The position numbers and the translations under genes were made by a program. Below are positions 23,887 to 32,860 of a stretch of DNA of 64,000 nt, one piece after another. The stretch's first letter is position 1. Each line of letters starts with the position of its first letter. The DNA is from CAYZWU01 sp964482235. GTDB taxonomy: Bacteria; Planctomycetota; B15-G4; CAYZWU01. The DNA lies in the NCBI GenBank assembly GCA_964482235.1, contig CAYZWU010000010.1:1-64000 (forward strand). The letters are read 5' to 3'. The notes beneath the pieces are model-generated. The model was not told the origin of the DNA and did not search any database. It worked only from the letters and a program-made list of their open reading frames with translations.

Positions 23887-25689
23887 GTGGTTGAGTCAAC
23901 CGGCTTGACAGGGAGAGCGTTTCCCTGTCCGAACAGAATCATTCTGGTCGCGATGCTCGCCGTATTGACCGCCTCGAGCTTCGTCATCGGCTCCATGACC
24001 AGCGAGACGCTGATGGGCGTCGTTCTTGTCGGCTGGATCGGGATCTACTCCGTGCTCGTGGTGAGGAACTTCAGGGCTCTCATGCTGATCGGCATGGTTG
24101 CCGTCATTCCGCTCCGCCTCAACTACTTCCTGGCCACGGCGTACACCGATTTCCCGCGGCCGATCCACGGGTTTGCGATCAGCGCCGAGGACTTCTGCCT
24201 GCTCGGCCTTCTCTTCTACCTCCTCTTCCAGGTCTTCATCAGGAGGGAGAGAACCCTTCACATGCCGGCCCGCGTGCTCTGGCCTGCTCTCATCTACCTG
24301 GCACTCGGTTTTTTCGCCTGCATGAAGGCTCAAACCCCTCTGCTCCAGGTTTGCACCTTCCTCGCGGTGGTGCGCAGCCTGGTCTTCTTCTTCCTGTTGG
24401 CCAACTACCTGAGGTCCGACAACGACGTGATCCTCTTTCTCCTCGGCCTCTTCTCCATCGTCGTGCTGGAGTCGCTGCTCGGGGGGATGCAGCTTCTGTG
24501 CGGGGGAATGTCCCTGGAGTTCATGCCTTCACCGGGCGACGAACTCCAGACCAACATCACCGGATCGATGGAGTTTGCCCGGATCTCCGGGACGATGGGA
24601 AGCGCCAATCTCTATGCCCTGTTTCTCAACCTGGGCCTTGTTGTCGCTTTCGGACTTTTCGTCTCGCGAATCGGGGCGAAGTACCTCTGGCTGAGGCTCA
24701 TCGCGCTGGGCGTGATCTGCGTTGCGCTGCCCATGGACATCCTCTCCTACTCGCGCGGGGCATGGATGGCCCTCGGCATCGCCGTGGTCTGGTTTTCCGT
24801 GCACATCCTGCATTACTACACGAAGAGCCTTCTCAAGTCGCTTTTGCTCGTGACGGTGTGCGGTGCGATCATCTGCTCCGCGGGGCTCTCGATCGATTCG
24901 GTCCGCGAGCGGCTCCTGGGCGAGGATTACGGTTCGATCGAGATGCGCGTTCCCATGATGACCGTCGCCTCGGAGATCATCATGGCCCACCCCCTCACCG
25001 GCGTGGGGTATGGCGAGTACACTGCCTCGATGGCGGAGTACAACAAGACGCCGTACAACCTGGGAAGCGACTTCACCTATCCTGTCCACAACTTCCTCTT
25101 TCTCCTGGCGGCCGAAGGCGGCATTCCCGCGCTCATCGCCTTCCTCTTTCTCTTCTTCGGCGTCTGTTCCTACGCGTTCAAGTTCCTGAAGAGAAGCGTG
25201 CTCGACAAGGAACCGTTCCTTCCCTTCGTTGGGGCGGGAATGGTGTTCAGCCTTGTGGCCCTGATGATCCAGTGCCAGCTGATCGTCTACAACACCTACG
25301 CGGAATTGAGCTTCTGGCTCTTATTCGGAGCGATCGTGGCCATCGATTACATCATCTCGCATCGGCAGGAAGAGGCCGATCCGCAGGGAGAAGGGGGCGC
25401 TCTCGTGTCGGAAGGCGCCGACAGGAACAGGGAGCCTCCGCTGCCGGGCATCCTGGAGCGCGGCCAAAGACCTCTCTTGCCGCTCCGCTGGGTACCGAGA
25501 CTCGTTGCCGTTTCGGGAAGGGCTCTGCTCAGGAGGAAGAGAGCGCACACCGCGGCAGACGTGCCGGCACGGAAACGGAGACCGCTATTCCTGACCCGCG
25601 GCAGGGGGCGGATCGAGACGATCCGGAAGAGGAACGAGGCTCTGCGAAGACGGGTGCGCTCGGCAAGGAAGGACTCGGGACGGCCCTGA
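23887..25689 (+). CDS. O-antigen ligase/polymerase-like membrane protein
   Basis: A protein of about 600 residues. GTG at 23887 is preferred because GGAGAGG lies just upstream; another GTG at 23872 is in frame. About eleven hydrophobic segments are visible between residues 15 and 490. A large loop (about 385-420) contains the HNFLFLLAAEGG motif typical of Wzy/WaaL proteins, where the His is functionally important. The last ~100 residues form an unusually long, Arg-rich hydrophilic tail (RRKRAHTAADVPARKRRP). It would join or polymerise the glycan made by the upstream enzymes on the periplasmic side of the inner membrane. Confidence 0.82.
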   Translation: MVESTGLTGRAFPCPNRIILVAMLAVLTASSFVIGSMTSETLMGVVLVGWIGIYSVLVVRNFRALMLIGMVAVIPLRLNYFLATAYTDFPRPIHGFAISAEDFCLLGLLFYLLFQVFIRRERTLHMPARVLWPALIYLALGFFACMKAQTPLLQVCTFLAVVRSLVFFFLLANYLRSDNDVILFLLGLFSIVVLESLLGGMQLLCGGMSLEFMPSPGDELQTNITGSMEFARISGTMGSANLYALFLNLGLVVAFGLFVSRIGAKYLWLRLIALGVICVALPMDILSYSRGAWMALGIAVVWFSVHILHYYTKSLLKSLLLVTVCGAIICSAGLSIDSVRERLLGEDYGSIEMRVPMMTVASEIIMAHPLTGVGYGEYTASMAEYNKTPYNLGSDFTYPVHNFLFLLAAEGGIPALIAFLFLFFGVCSYAFKFLKRSVLDKEPFLPFVGAGMVFSLVALMIQCQLIVYNTYAELSFWLLFGAIVAIDYIISHRQEEADPQGEGGALVSEGADRNREPPLPGILERGQRPLLPLRWVPRLVAVSGRALLRRKRAHTAADVPARKRRPLFLTRGRGRIETIRKRNEALRRRVRSARKDSGRP

Positions 25690-25803
25690 CGCCCTGTCTC
25701 CGGAAGCCGCCCGGAACGGAGCGCTGTCCGGAACCGCAGGCCCATGGTGACGATCCGGTCACGTTGAGGAAGTTCCAGCAGAGCCTGCGGTCCCGATGTA
25801 TTT

Positions 25804-27348
25804 TCAGCGGTCGCCGATGACCTGGCCGTACCGATAGTAGACCTCGAGGCAGAGCGTGTTCAGCGCGGTGGTGTAGATCCTGCCGCCGCAGTTTCCCCAG
25901 GGATCGTCCTGCGGATCCCAGGAGCCGCGCTCGCAGCCCTCGTGCTTCTGACTCGAGACGAGCGCCTTCTCCATCTCCTTCTTCCACTGCTTCCACTCGA
26001 CTCCGCCCATCTGGTGCAACGCCAGGGAGCCGTAGTACCAGTAGTAGTAGTCGATGCAGCCGGACTCCCTGTCCCAGCAGGGGAGCCTGGCACGGAGCAG
26101 CCTGGCACCGGCCTCGAGAGGAGGCATCTGCGAATCGATCTCGCCCAGGACGTTGCCGGCGAAGATGCGGGAGAGCATGGCCACGGCGGTCATGGCCTCG
26201 GTCTTCCCGAAGGGCCAGATCTGCTCGTCGCCCGTCTCGCGCGATGATCCCTGGCCGCGCTCCTTGTAGCCGGTCCGGCCGGTGGCCGGGTCGGTCATCC
26301 TGTCGATGTAGAAGAGAGCGTCCTGCATGGCAGCCTTGTCGCAGCGCAGGCCGAAGTCGTTGGCCGATGTCAGGCACATGATCATCCAGCCCGTGACCGA
26401 AACGTCGTTCTGTTCCACGGGGTCGATCTCGTCGTTGTTGTAGCGCCACGCCATCCCGGGATTGCGGCTCTCGTGAACGAAGTCGACGGCCATCTGCGCC
26501 GGCTTTCGCAGCACGGGCCAGCGGGAGAGGCCGTAAGCCTCCGTGAGAGCCAGCGTGGCGATGGCGTGATTGTACATCCACGGAACCCCCTCACGGCTTG
26601 CCAGGCAGCCGTTTTCGGGATCCTGGATGGAGCAGAGATACCTCGCTCCCCTCTTCACGACGTTGCGGTACTGGCCCGTGCGCGTTGTGTTGCCGCGGCC
26701 CAGGAATGCGAGGAGCGCCAGGCCGGTGACACCCACGTCGTTGAGCGCCGCGCCGCGGCCGCTGCAGCGGCTGTCCTCGCATTGATGGCTGAATCCGTCG
26801 CAGTCCCAGAAGCCTTCGGGATCCTGATGGCGGGCCAGCCACTCGAGGCCCCACTCGACGGCCTTCTGCGATGTCTCGCCGCCTCCGGTGCCCGAGGTTC
26901 TCTTCACGTACTTCCTGCCGAACCTGGGGGAGCCGCCCCCGATGCCGATGATTCCGTCGGTGTTCAGGTTGCCGTCGAGGGGCTCGATCGGTTCGTCGTA
27001 GTCTTCTTCTTCGATCGGGAGCGGTTTTTCGGTCACAATGGGTTCTGGAAGCGGATCAATGGGGGGCTCGAATTCTTCCGGTTTCTCATCGTCCCGTTCT
27101 TCATCGTCGAGGGGCTCGATCTCGTCGGGGAGGCTTGTGGCCTGCAGGATCCTCGGATCGTCGACCTGCGTGACGCGCCATTCGATGTTGGCGAGCACGA
27201 GTCCGATCACGGCATGGATGACAAGGGAGACGGTGAACCACGGCGCCGCCCTCAGGTGGTTGATCAGCAGGTCGCGGAAGGAGTCCTCCCTTGAAGGAGC
27301 GAAAAGATCAAGCCGGTCGACCCGTTGGCTGCTGTTCATCGTATTCAT
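25804..27348 (-). CDS. Membrane-anchored prenyltransferase/squalene-oxidase-repeat protein (TonB-like N-terminus)
   Basis: ATG at 27348 follows GAGGGTCTACCG; an in-frame upstream start at 27441 adds unlikely sequence. The 514-residue protein has one membrane helix (about 36-55), then an acidic Pro/Glu linker rich in DDEE, EPPIDPLPEP and EEEDYDEP as in TonB. The alpha/alpha-barrel domain starts near 165 with KAVEWGLEWLARHQDPEGFWD and has further repeats (VTGLALLAFLG, YNHAIATLALTEAYG, SVTGWMIMCLTSA, TEAMTAVAMLSRI). The catalytic DCTAE/DDTAE motif of cyclases is missing, so this is not a terpene cyclase. Such proteins are abundant in planctomycetes, function unknown. It is convergent with the O-antigen ligase gene. 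Confidence 0.83.
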   Translation of the reverse strand: MNTMNSSQRVDRLDLFAPSREDSFRDLLINHLRAAPWFTVSLVIHAVIGLVLANIEWRVTQVDDPRILQATSLPDEIEPLDDEERDDEKPEEFEPPIDPLPEPIVTEKPLPIEEEDYDEPIEPLDGNLNTDGIIGIGGGSPRFGRKYVKRTSGTGGGETSQKAVEWGLEWLARHQDPEGFWDCDGFSHQCEDSRCSGRGAALNDVGVTGLALLAFLGRGNTTRTGQYRNVVKRGARYLCSIQDPENGCLASREGVPWMYNHAIATLALTEAYGLSRWPVLRKPAQMAVDFVHESRNPGMAWRYNNDEIDPVEQNDVSVTGWMIMCLTSANDFGLRCDKAAMQDALFYIDRMTDPATGRTGYKERGQGSSRETGDEQIWPFGKTEAMTAVAMLSRIFAGNVLGEIDSQMPPLEAGARLLRARLPCWDRESGCIDYYYWYYGSLALHQMGGVEWKQWKKEMEKALVSSQKHEGCERGSWDPQDDPWGNCGGRIYTTALNTLCLEVYYRYGQVIGDR

Positions 27349-27637
27349 CGGTAGACCCTCCCGTGACAGGCTGTTGAAGAACGAAAATCTGTTGTTGCAG
27401 CGTTCTCTTGAAACGATGATTCGCGGAGGCGGTTCGATCACATTGCCGTTTTTTTGTTCCTGAAGATCTCTTCAGCACCGAAGGGGAAAAGCGCAGGATC
27501 CTGCCGGGACGGGCCCAGGTCATCGGGGTGGTCGATCCCGGACGCATTCACGAAACGGACGAGCCCGTGCCGACGCGCGGAGATCGAGAGATGGAGTGCA
27601 GGCTGTCACGCCTCGTTCCGATCGGCGGCGGTGTGCG

Positions 27638-29410
27638 CTACTTCGCGAAGCCTCCGCCGTTCAGGCCTTTCGAGTATCCGCCCTGAAGGTCTTTCGCCTC
27701 CCGATCGATACGGATCCCGATCCAGTAGCCGCACACCCCTCGCGCCTTTTCGGAGGTCAGCTCGGTCACGGGCTGGCCGATCTTCCGGACAGCCGCGAGG
27801 ACTGCGGGATCGAACACGCCTTCCTGCACCTGGACAGCGGCCCTTCCCTGGAGATCGTAGCTCGGCAGGAGAAGAGAGGGCTCGCTGATGGCCGCCTGCG
27901 GAGCGAGACCGCGGACGAGCACGTGATGGAGAGAGAGCATGGCTTCCTGATGCAACCCCGCGCCGATGGTGCTAGAGGCGAGCACGGGAGAACCGTCCTC
28001 GAGCACGATGAGCGGGTTGGTCGGATCGGGCAGCCGCTTCCCCGGCCCGGCCGCGGCGATCCTCTCCTGCTGGTGAGTCGCCGCATCGGGGATCGAGACT
28101 CCGTCCACGAAGATCCCGGTTTCACCCCAGGTCGCCGTGTTGATGGAGTGGACGAGAGCCACCACGTTGCCGTTCCTGTCGCAGGCGACAACGGCGTCGG
28201 AATGGCCTTCCGGATTCTTCCTGGGTCTCGCCAGGGGAAAAGTCCCCTTCTGCATGCGCTCCCAGAGCATGCGCGCCCATTCCTTCCTGATGCGGCCTTC
28301 AGGCGTGACCTCGACATCAGGCAGCATTGCTTCAAGGGCCTGCGGCGTGATGAAGCTCAATCCGAAGGCACCGGTGATCTGAGCCCACCAGAAGAGATCG
28401 TCGGCCGAGCGGGAGGGCGGGCCGATGTCGGCCGCCTCCAGGAGGTTGAAGCACTCCACCGTGTTCACTCCCCCGACCGAGGGGAGACCGAGGGCCGCGA
28501 TCTCGAAGCCCTTGAAGGTTGTCCTGAGAGGCGGCGACCAGACGGGCTTGTAGCGCTTCATGTCCTCGAGGGTGATCTTGCCTCCCTCCGCCTGCACGAT
28601 CTCCACGAACCGGCGGGCCCACGGCCCGGTGTACATGTGGATCGCGCCGTCCCTTGCCACGGTGCGCAGGAAGGCGGCGAGCTCGGGTTGGCGAAAGAGC
28701 TCGCCGGCCGCGATCGGCTTCCCCTCCTTGCCGAAGAACACGCGCCGTGTTGCGGGAAGGCGTTCCAGGACCTTTCGGCGATGCTCGATCATGCCTGCCA
28801 GGAAGTAGGGCATCTCGAATCCCTCCTCGGCGAAGTGGATCGCCGGACCGAAGAGGGTGTCAAAGGAGAGGCGGCCGAAGCGCTTGTGAGCCGCCTCGAC
28901 GCCGGCCATGAATCCCGGCACCAGGGCGGTGCGGCCGCTCGGGATGCCTGATCCCTGCCGCGGAATCTCGTGCGGTGCGTCTTCCTTCGACGGCACGTCG
29001 AAGGCCGCGTTCAGTGTGTGGACCTCCCCGGTTTCCGCATCGTAGACGACCATGGTGAAGATCCCGGCGTAGCTCACCCAGCTGCCGCCGCAGAGGGCGA
29101 TCTGCGCCAGCGACGTGGTCAGTGCCGCATCCACGGCGCTGCCGCCCTGAAGAAGCGCCTCGTAGCCGGCCCGGACGGCGGCCGCTCCGGTGGTCCCGAC
29201 GATCATCATCTCCTTGCCGTGGACCGCGGCGCCCAGGTGGGGCTCGTTTCCGAAGCCTGTTTTCAGGTACTGATCGGCTCCTTCGGGCCAGGACGAAGGC
29301 GTGAGGTCCTTCTCGTCGGCGCCGGATGCGGGGGAGAGGGAAAGGAGGGAAATAATGCTCACTGCAAGGAAGAGGCTAACTTCCCGCTTTCCCGAAATCG
29401 TAGACGGCAT
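27638..29410 (-). CDS. Exported gamma-glutamyltransferase-like Ntn hydrolase with altered nucleophile region
   Basis: AAAGGAGATAGC precedes the ATG at 29410. The 590-residue protein has a signal peptide ending at ASGADEK and follows GGT along its length: GTTGAAAVRAGYEALLQGGSAVDAA, RTALVPGFMAGVEAAHKRFG, GLPSVGGVNTVECFNLLEA, SSTIGAGLHQEAML. At the autocleavage site (about residue 400), where GGT has Thr-Thr-His, this protein has EGHSDAVV; the first Thr is replaced and a Ser two or three positions on is the only obvious nucleophile. It may be a distinct subfamily that uses Ser, or a non-cleaving homologue. It would act in the periplasm on glutathione-type or gamma-glutamyl amides. Confidence 0.85.
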   Translation of the reverse strand: MPSTISGKREVSLFLAVSIISLLSLSPASGADEKDLTPSSWPEGADQYLKTGFGNEPHLGAAVHGKEMMIVGTTGAAAVRAGYEALLQGGSAVDAALTTSLAQIALCGGSWVSYAGIFTMVVYDAETGEVHTLNAAFDVPSKEDAPHEIPRQGSGIPSGRTALVPGFMAGVEAAHKRFGRLSFDTLFGPAIHFAEEGFEMPYFLAGMIEHRRKVLERLPATRRVFFGKEGKPIAAGELFRQPELAAFLRTVARDGAIHMYTGPWARRFVEIVQAEGGKITLEDMKRYKPVWSPPLRTTFKGFEIAALGLPSVGGVNTVECFNLLEAADIGPPSRSADDLFWWAQITGAFGLSFITPQALEAMLPDVEVTPEGRIRKEWARMLWERMQKGTFPLARPRKNPEGHSDAVVACDRNGNVVALVHSINTATWGETGIFVDGVSIPDAATHQQERIAAAGPGKRLPDPTNPLIVLEDGSPVLASSTIGAGLHQEAMLSLHHVLVRGLAPQAAISEPSLLLPSYDLQGRAAVQVQEGVFDPAVLAAVRKIGQPVTELTSEKARGVCGYWIGIRIDREAKDLQGGYSKGLNGGGFAK

Positions 29411-29478
29411 GCTATCTCCTTTCGCATTCCCGGAGTGGGCGCGTCAAGATCGGTCCGGATCGTCTCGTTGATGGCGTC

Positions 29479-29484
29479 ATTATA
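29479..29484 (-). promoter_or_regulatory. Candidate -10 element of the GGT-like gene
   Basis: On the minus strand TATAAT lies about 70 bases upstream of the GGT-like ATG. A possible -35 TTGCGT is 19 bases further upstream, slightly long spacing. Confidence 0.4.
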
Positions 29485-29617
29485 ACCGTTTGTGCCGGAT
29501 TTCACGCAATCGACAGGCATTCCCGGTATCGCGGCTGACTACGTCAGCATGGCAGAGTTGTTCGACACCGGCAAAGGGAGCGGCTCAAACCAGATCGTGG
29601 TCGGCTTCGAAGGGGAG

Positions 29618-30719
29618 TCAGACCTTGACATGCATCAGGTGGGCATCGCTCATCGAAATTCCCAGGGAGGCGGCGCAATTAGGATAGCCGGCGTACTTGT
29701 CGTACTCGCCGGTGAGGCGCAGGGTTTCCCGGATTGCGGAAACACGGCAATGCCCCCCGCACCATCTGAGGAGATGGCAGCTTCGGCAGGGTTCCTTTAT
29801 GTTTTCGAAGAGATCCTTGTGCCAGGTGTCTTTCTCCAGGACGATCCCCTTGGATTCATCATAGAATCCGATGCGGAACTCGGGATCGAAGACGCTCAGC
29901 CGGCAGGGATAGACCTCGCGGGTCAGGGGGTGGACGCAGAGTTCTTTTGTTCCGCAGAGGCAGAATGATTTTCTAAAAGCGGGACGAAAAGCCAGGATGG
30001 CTTTCTTGACGTTTTTTTTTCAGGCGCGACTGGATGAGCCCGAATGAATTGCACACAGGCTCGATGATCAGGCGGTTTCGGTATTTCCGCCTGAGCTTCT
30101 TCACGATCTCGAAGAAGGCAATGATGTCCTCTCTTTCCATGAAGAAGCCGTCGAGATTCCTGGCCGCCAGGATGGAATAGGAGAGCTTGCCCAGCCTCAG
30201 CCACCTGATGCCGCGGATCTCCAGCAGCTTGCAGAGTTCTCCGATGAAGCGGTAGTTCCTTCTGTGCACGACCGAGTTCACGAAAACCTTGAGGTTGAGC
30301 TGGCGCGCCCTGTCGAGGGTGTTGAGTGTGATGTCGAAATCATCCGGTTCGGTGCAGATGAGCCCGTGCAGATCGTCGTTGTGGCCGTGGAGGCTGAAGC
30401 CGCAGGCGACGCCCTCTCGAATGATCTCATCCAGGGCATCGAGGGAAGGGAGAGTGTTCTTGAACTCGAGAACCTTCATCTCCTCCTTTCTGAATCCGAA
30501 TTCCTGCGTCATGGCCAATGCTCCCGGCTTGCTGCAGTCCGCCAGGTGAATCCTCACCTTGTGGCCGTGCTTCTGGAGCGAGAGAGCCGTCTTCAGGACT
30601 TCGACATCCGTTGTCTGCTCCGTCGGTTTCAGGAAACAGTGGAGACAGTTGTTGTCGCAGTTCTGGTGAAAGACCCAGATGATCGTGGAATCGAGAGGCA
30701 TTCGAATCTTGTTCATCAC
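29618..30719 (-). CDS. Radical SAM/SPASM-type protein, reading frame interrupted at an A9 tract
   Basis: The uninterrupted frame (30719 down to 29973, 248 residues) begins with a radical SAM domain carrying Cys21-x3-Cys25-x2-Cys28 (CDNNCLHC) and ends abruptly after RLKKK. If nine A residues at 30020-30012 are read as eight, the frame continues for ~130 residues to a TGA at 29618-29620. That extension is clearly protein-like and has a SPASM-type cysteine set: CLCGTKELCVHPLTREVYPC, then EPCRSCHLLRWCGGHC, then YPNCAAS. The joined protein is 366 residues, a normal radical SAM/SPASM length, binding one extra Fe-S cluster. It follows the B12-radical SAM gene by 27 bases, so it is probably co-transcribed with it. 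The substrate is unknown. Confidence 0.85.
30012..30020 (-). repeat. A9 homopolymer at the radical SAM frame break
   Basis: Nine consecutive T on the plus strand (A9 in the coding strand). Reading it as eight joins the radical SAM and SPASM parts. Confidence 0.95.
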
Positions 30720-30746
30720 GCTGTCGCCTTCTGGTGCATGCCCTGC

Positions 30747-32450
30747 TCACCCTCCCTGGTCGACTTGTCGGGATGGGATGCCTTTTTCAGCATGGGTTTT
30801 TTCTTCGGAATCACCCCGCGAGGGGGAGAGATCGTCAAGAGCGACCGGCTTCTTCCCCGACGGATCGCGCCTGATCTTCTTCATGAAGAAACCTGCATGA
30901 CGTGCCGCCCCGCCGGAGGAGTCTCGACTTCCGCTCCCCTTGCTGCGCCGGAGCATTTTCTTGAACGAGGCTGCTGCCATGAGAAGAAAGAACTCCGGCG
31001 CCAGGATCATCGACCTGTGCTTCATGCGAAAGGCCATGGCAGACCGGAGCAGCCGAAAGAAGAAGGCTGCCGGCCGGGGACCTCTGCTCGCCCGGATATC
31101 GAGGAACCTGGCGCCGTGAGAGTAGAAGTAGAAGTGGCGCCACTGGCGGAGGTACCTCTTGCTGAAGACCGGAATGAGAGAGTGGGCGGCGCGAAACCCG
31201 CTCTGACCCCACTCCTCCAGGGTGCGAGGCTGCTTGTAGTATTTCCGTATCAGTGGATCAGCAGCCAGCCGCGTTCCCGGAAGAGGCTGAAAGAAGTTGA
31301 TGTCGATCTGAGCGTACCGCGGGTTGATGTGATAAAGCCTGGCCGCCATGTCGAGGGTGTTCGTCAAGGCATCGGGCGGCTCGCCGGGCACACCGACGAT
31401 GAAGTTGAGTATCATGTTGATGCCGTGGCGATTCAGTCTTTCAACGAGCTCGATGTTGTCTTCCGGCGTCGCACGCTTGTCGAAGAGACCCAGGACAACG
31501 GGATCGCCCGATTCCACTCCGATGTAGACCTCGTAGAGGCCGCTCTTCTTGAAAAGGGCCAGCATGTCGTCGTCAGCCCGCAGGAGGAAGTTCGTGCTGC
31601 CGGTGGCGGACCACCGGAACTTCCCGGCCAGATTTCTGCGCACGATGAGCTCGCTGATCCGGCAGGCTCTCTTGAGACCGGCGAAGAAGTTGGCGTCAGG
31701 GATGCGGATATGGATCTTGCCGCGCTGGGCCATGATCCGTTCGAATTCGTCCACGACCCTTTCAGGCGTGAGCCCCACCCATCTTCTCTTGTAAGCCTTT
31801 TCATTCGAGCAGAAGGAGCAGTTGTTCGGGCAGCCGCGGCTGGTGCTGCAGATGACGAAGGGCCATCCATCCTCGTCCGTCCGGCGCGTCAGGGCGTCGA
31901 ACTTCTCCGTGTCGATGAGATGATAGGGCAGGGGAGGAAAGGCATTGATATCCTCGATTGGCCTGTCGGGGTTGACCACAACGGCGCCGTTTCTCTTGAA
32001 CGAGATACCCTTCACCGGATCGAGGGGAAGTCCTCCATCGAGTCTTTGCACGATTTCCAGGAGAGTGGCCTCGCCTTGCCCCCTGGCCACGATGTCCACG
32101 TGGGGGGAAGCTATGGCCGGCTCGGGGCACATGGTCGGGAACCAACCTCCCCAGACGATGGGAAGGGCAGGAAATCGGTTCTTGACCAGCTTGGATACTT
32201 CGAGAGCATCGACGACCTGAGGTCCGATGGCGCAGCTGATGCCGATGCACAACGCCTCCCGGGCGAGATTCAGGATCTGCTCCCTGTAGTCGGCCTCGAT
32301 GCAGGCCGCAATCAGCTTCACATCGTATCCGGCCTTTTCAAGAGGTCCCGCCACGGCAAGGAGTCCCAGAGGTAGGTTTGCCTGAGTTTCGAACGGATAG
32401 CAGAGAACGACTCGCTTCCCAACCTTATCCTGCCCTGCTGCAGCATCCAT
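30747..32450 (-). CDS. Cobalamin-binding radical SAM enzyme
   Basis: A 567-residue class B radical SAM protein. Residues 12-140 form the B12-binding Rossmann domain: VVLCYPFETQANLPLGLLAV, IVWGGWFPTMCPEPAI and VDIVARGQGEATLLEIV. The radical SAM domain follows at about 195-420 with Cys207-x3-Cys211-x2-Cys214 (CPNNCSFC), then VYIGVESGDPVVLGLFDKR and FIVGVPGEPPDALTNTLDMA. The C-terminal tail (after about 490) is basic and low in conservation. Family members do methylations, ring rearrangements and lipid or cofactor tailoring; the substrate cannot be read from sequence. It pairs with the SPASM gene downstream. Confidence 0.9.
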   Translation of the reverse strand: MDAAAGQDKVGKRVVLCYPFETQANLPLGLLAVAGPLEKAGYDVKLIAACIEADYREQILNLAREALCIGISCAIGPQVVDALEVSKLVKNRFPALPIVWGGWFPTMCPEPAIASPHVDIVARGQGEATLLEIVQRLDGGLPLDPVKGISFKRNGAVVVNPDRPIEDINAFPPLPYHLIDTEKFDALTRRTDEDGWPFVICSTSRGCPNNCSFCSNEKAYKRRWVGLTPERVVDEFERIMAQRGKIHIRIPDANFFAGLKRACRISELIVRRNLAGKFRWSATGSTNFLLRADDDMLALFKKSGLYEVYIGVESGDPVVLGLFDKRATPEDNIELVERLNRHGINMILNFIVGVPGEPPDALTNTLDMAARLYHINPRYAQIDINFFQPLPGTRLAADPLIRKYYKQPRTLEEWGQSGFRAAHSLIPVFSKRYLRQWRHFYFYSHGARFLDIRASRGPRPAAFFFRLLRSAMAFRMKHRSMILAPEFFLLMAAASFKKMLRRSKGSGSRDSSGGAARHAGFFMKKIRRDPSGKKPVALDDLSPSRGDSEEKTHAEKGIPSRQVDQGG

Positions 32451-32860
32451 CGAACTCTGACTCCACCCGCTGCATCCCTTCAGGGGATCTCGTGGTGATA
32501 TTGCTTCAGCTTCCCTGCAAGCATGGTCAGTCCGGACATTTCATTGATGTCCCAGCGAGTCGTGCAGAAAAAGACGAAATGTGCGGACCTGGAGCGACAG
32601 GTGTCGAATTTCTGTCTGAGTCTGAAGATCAGCGCCCTTTAATAAATTAAAAATAATAGATTTAACTTGTTTGGTCAAGCCCTTATCTCATGGTATTCGT
32701 ACCCCGGCCACACGGCATCCCCTTCAAAATCCATCAACGAACTCGTCTGTTTTGTGATAAAATGTTCTTTCCCTGAGGTCGGTGCTCACGAAGAGTGCGA
32801 ACTCAGGGAGGGCACCCTTAGAAGTAGGCCTTCGATATTCCGGAAGAGGAGGGAACCAAC
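32451..32860. other. Divergent intergenic region, radical SAM unit / serine hydrolase
   Basis: This 410-base gap separates divergent genes. Positions 32638-32675 are almost pure A/T, the most AT-rich patch nearby, and an extended -10-like TGTGATAAAAT lies near 32755. No confident -35, RNA gene or reading frame was found. Confidence 0.5.

Noticed and set aside
29492..29968. A 158-codon plus-strand frame near the radical SAM gene
   Set aside because: It lies opposite the frame-restored SPASM domain, which has an ordered cysteine pattern and is the better coding candidate.
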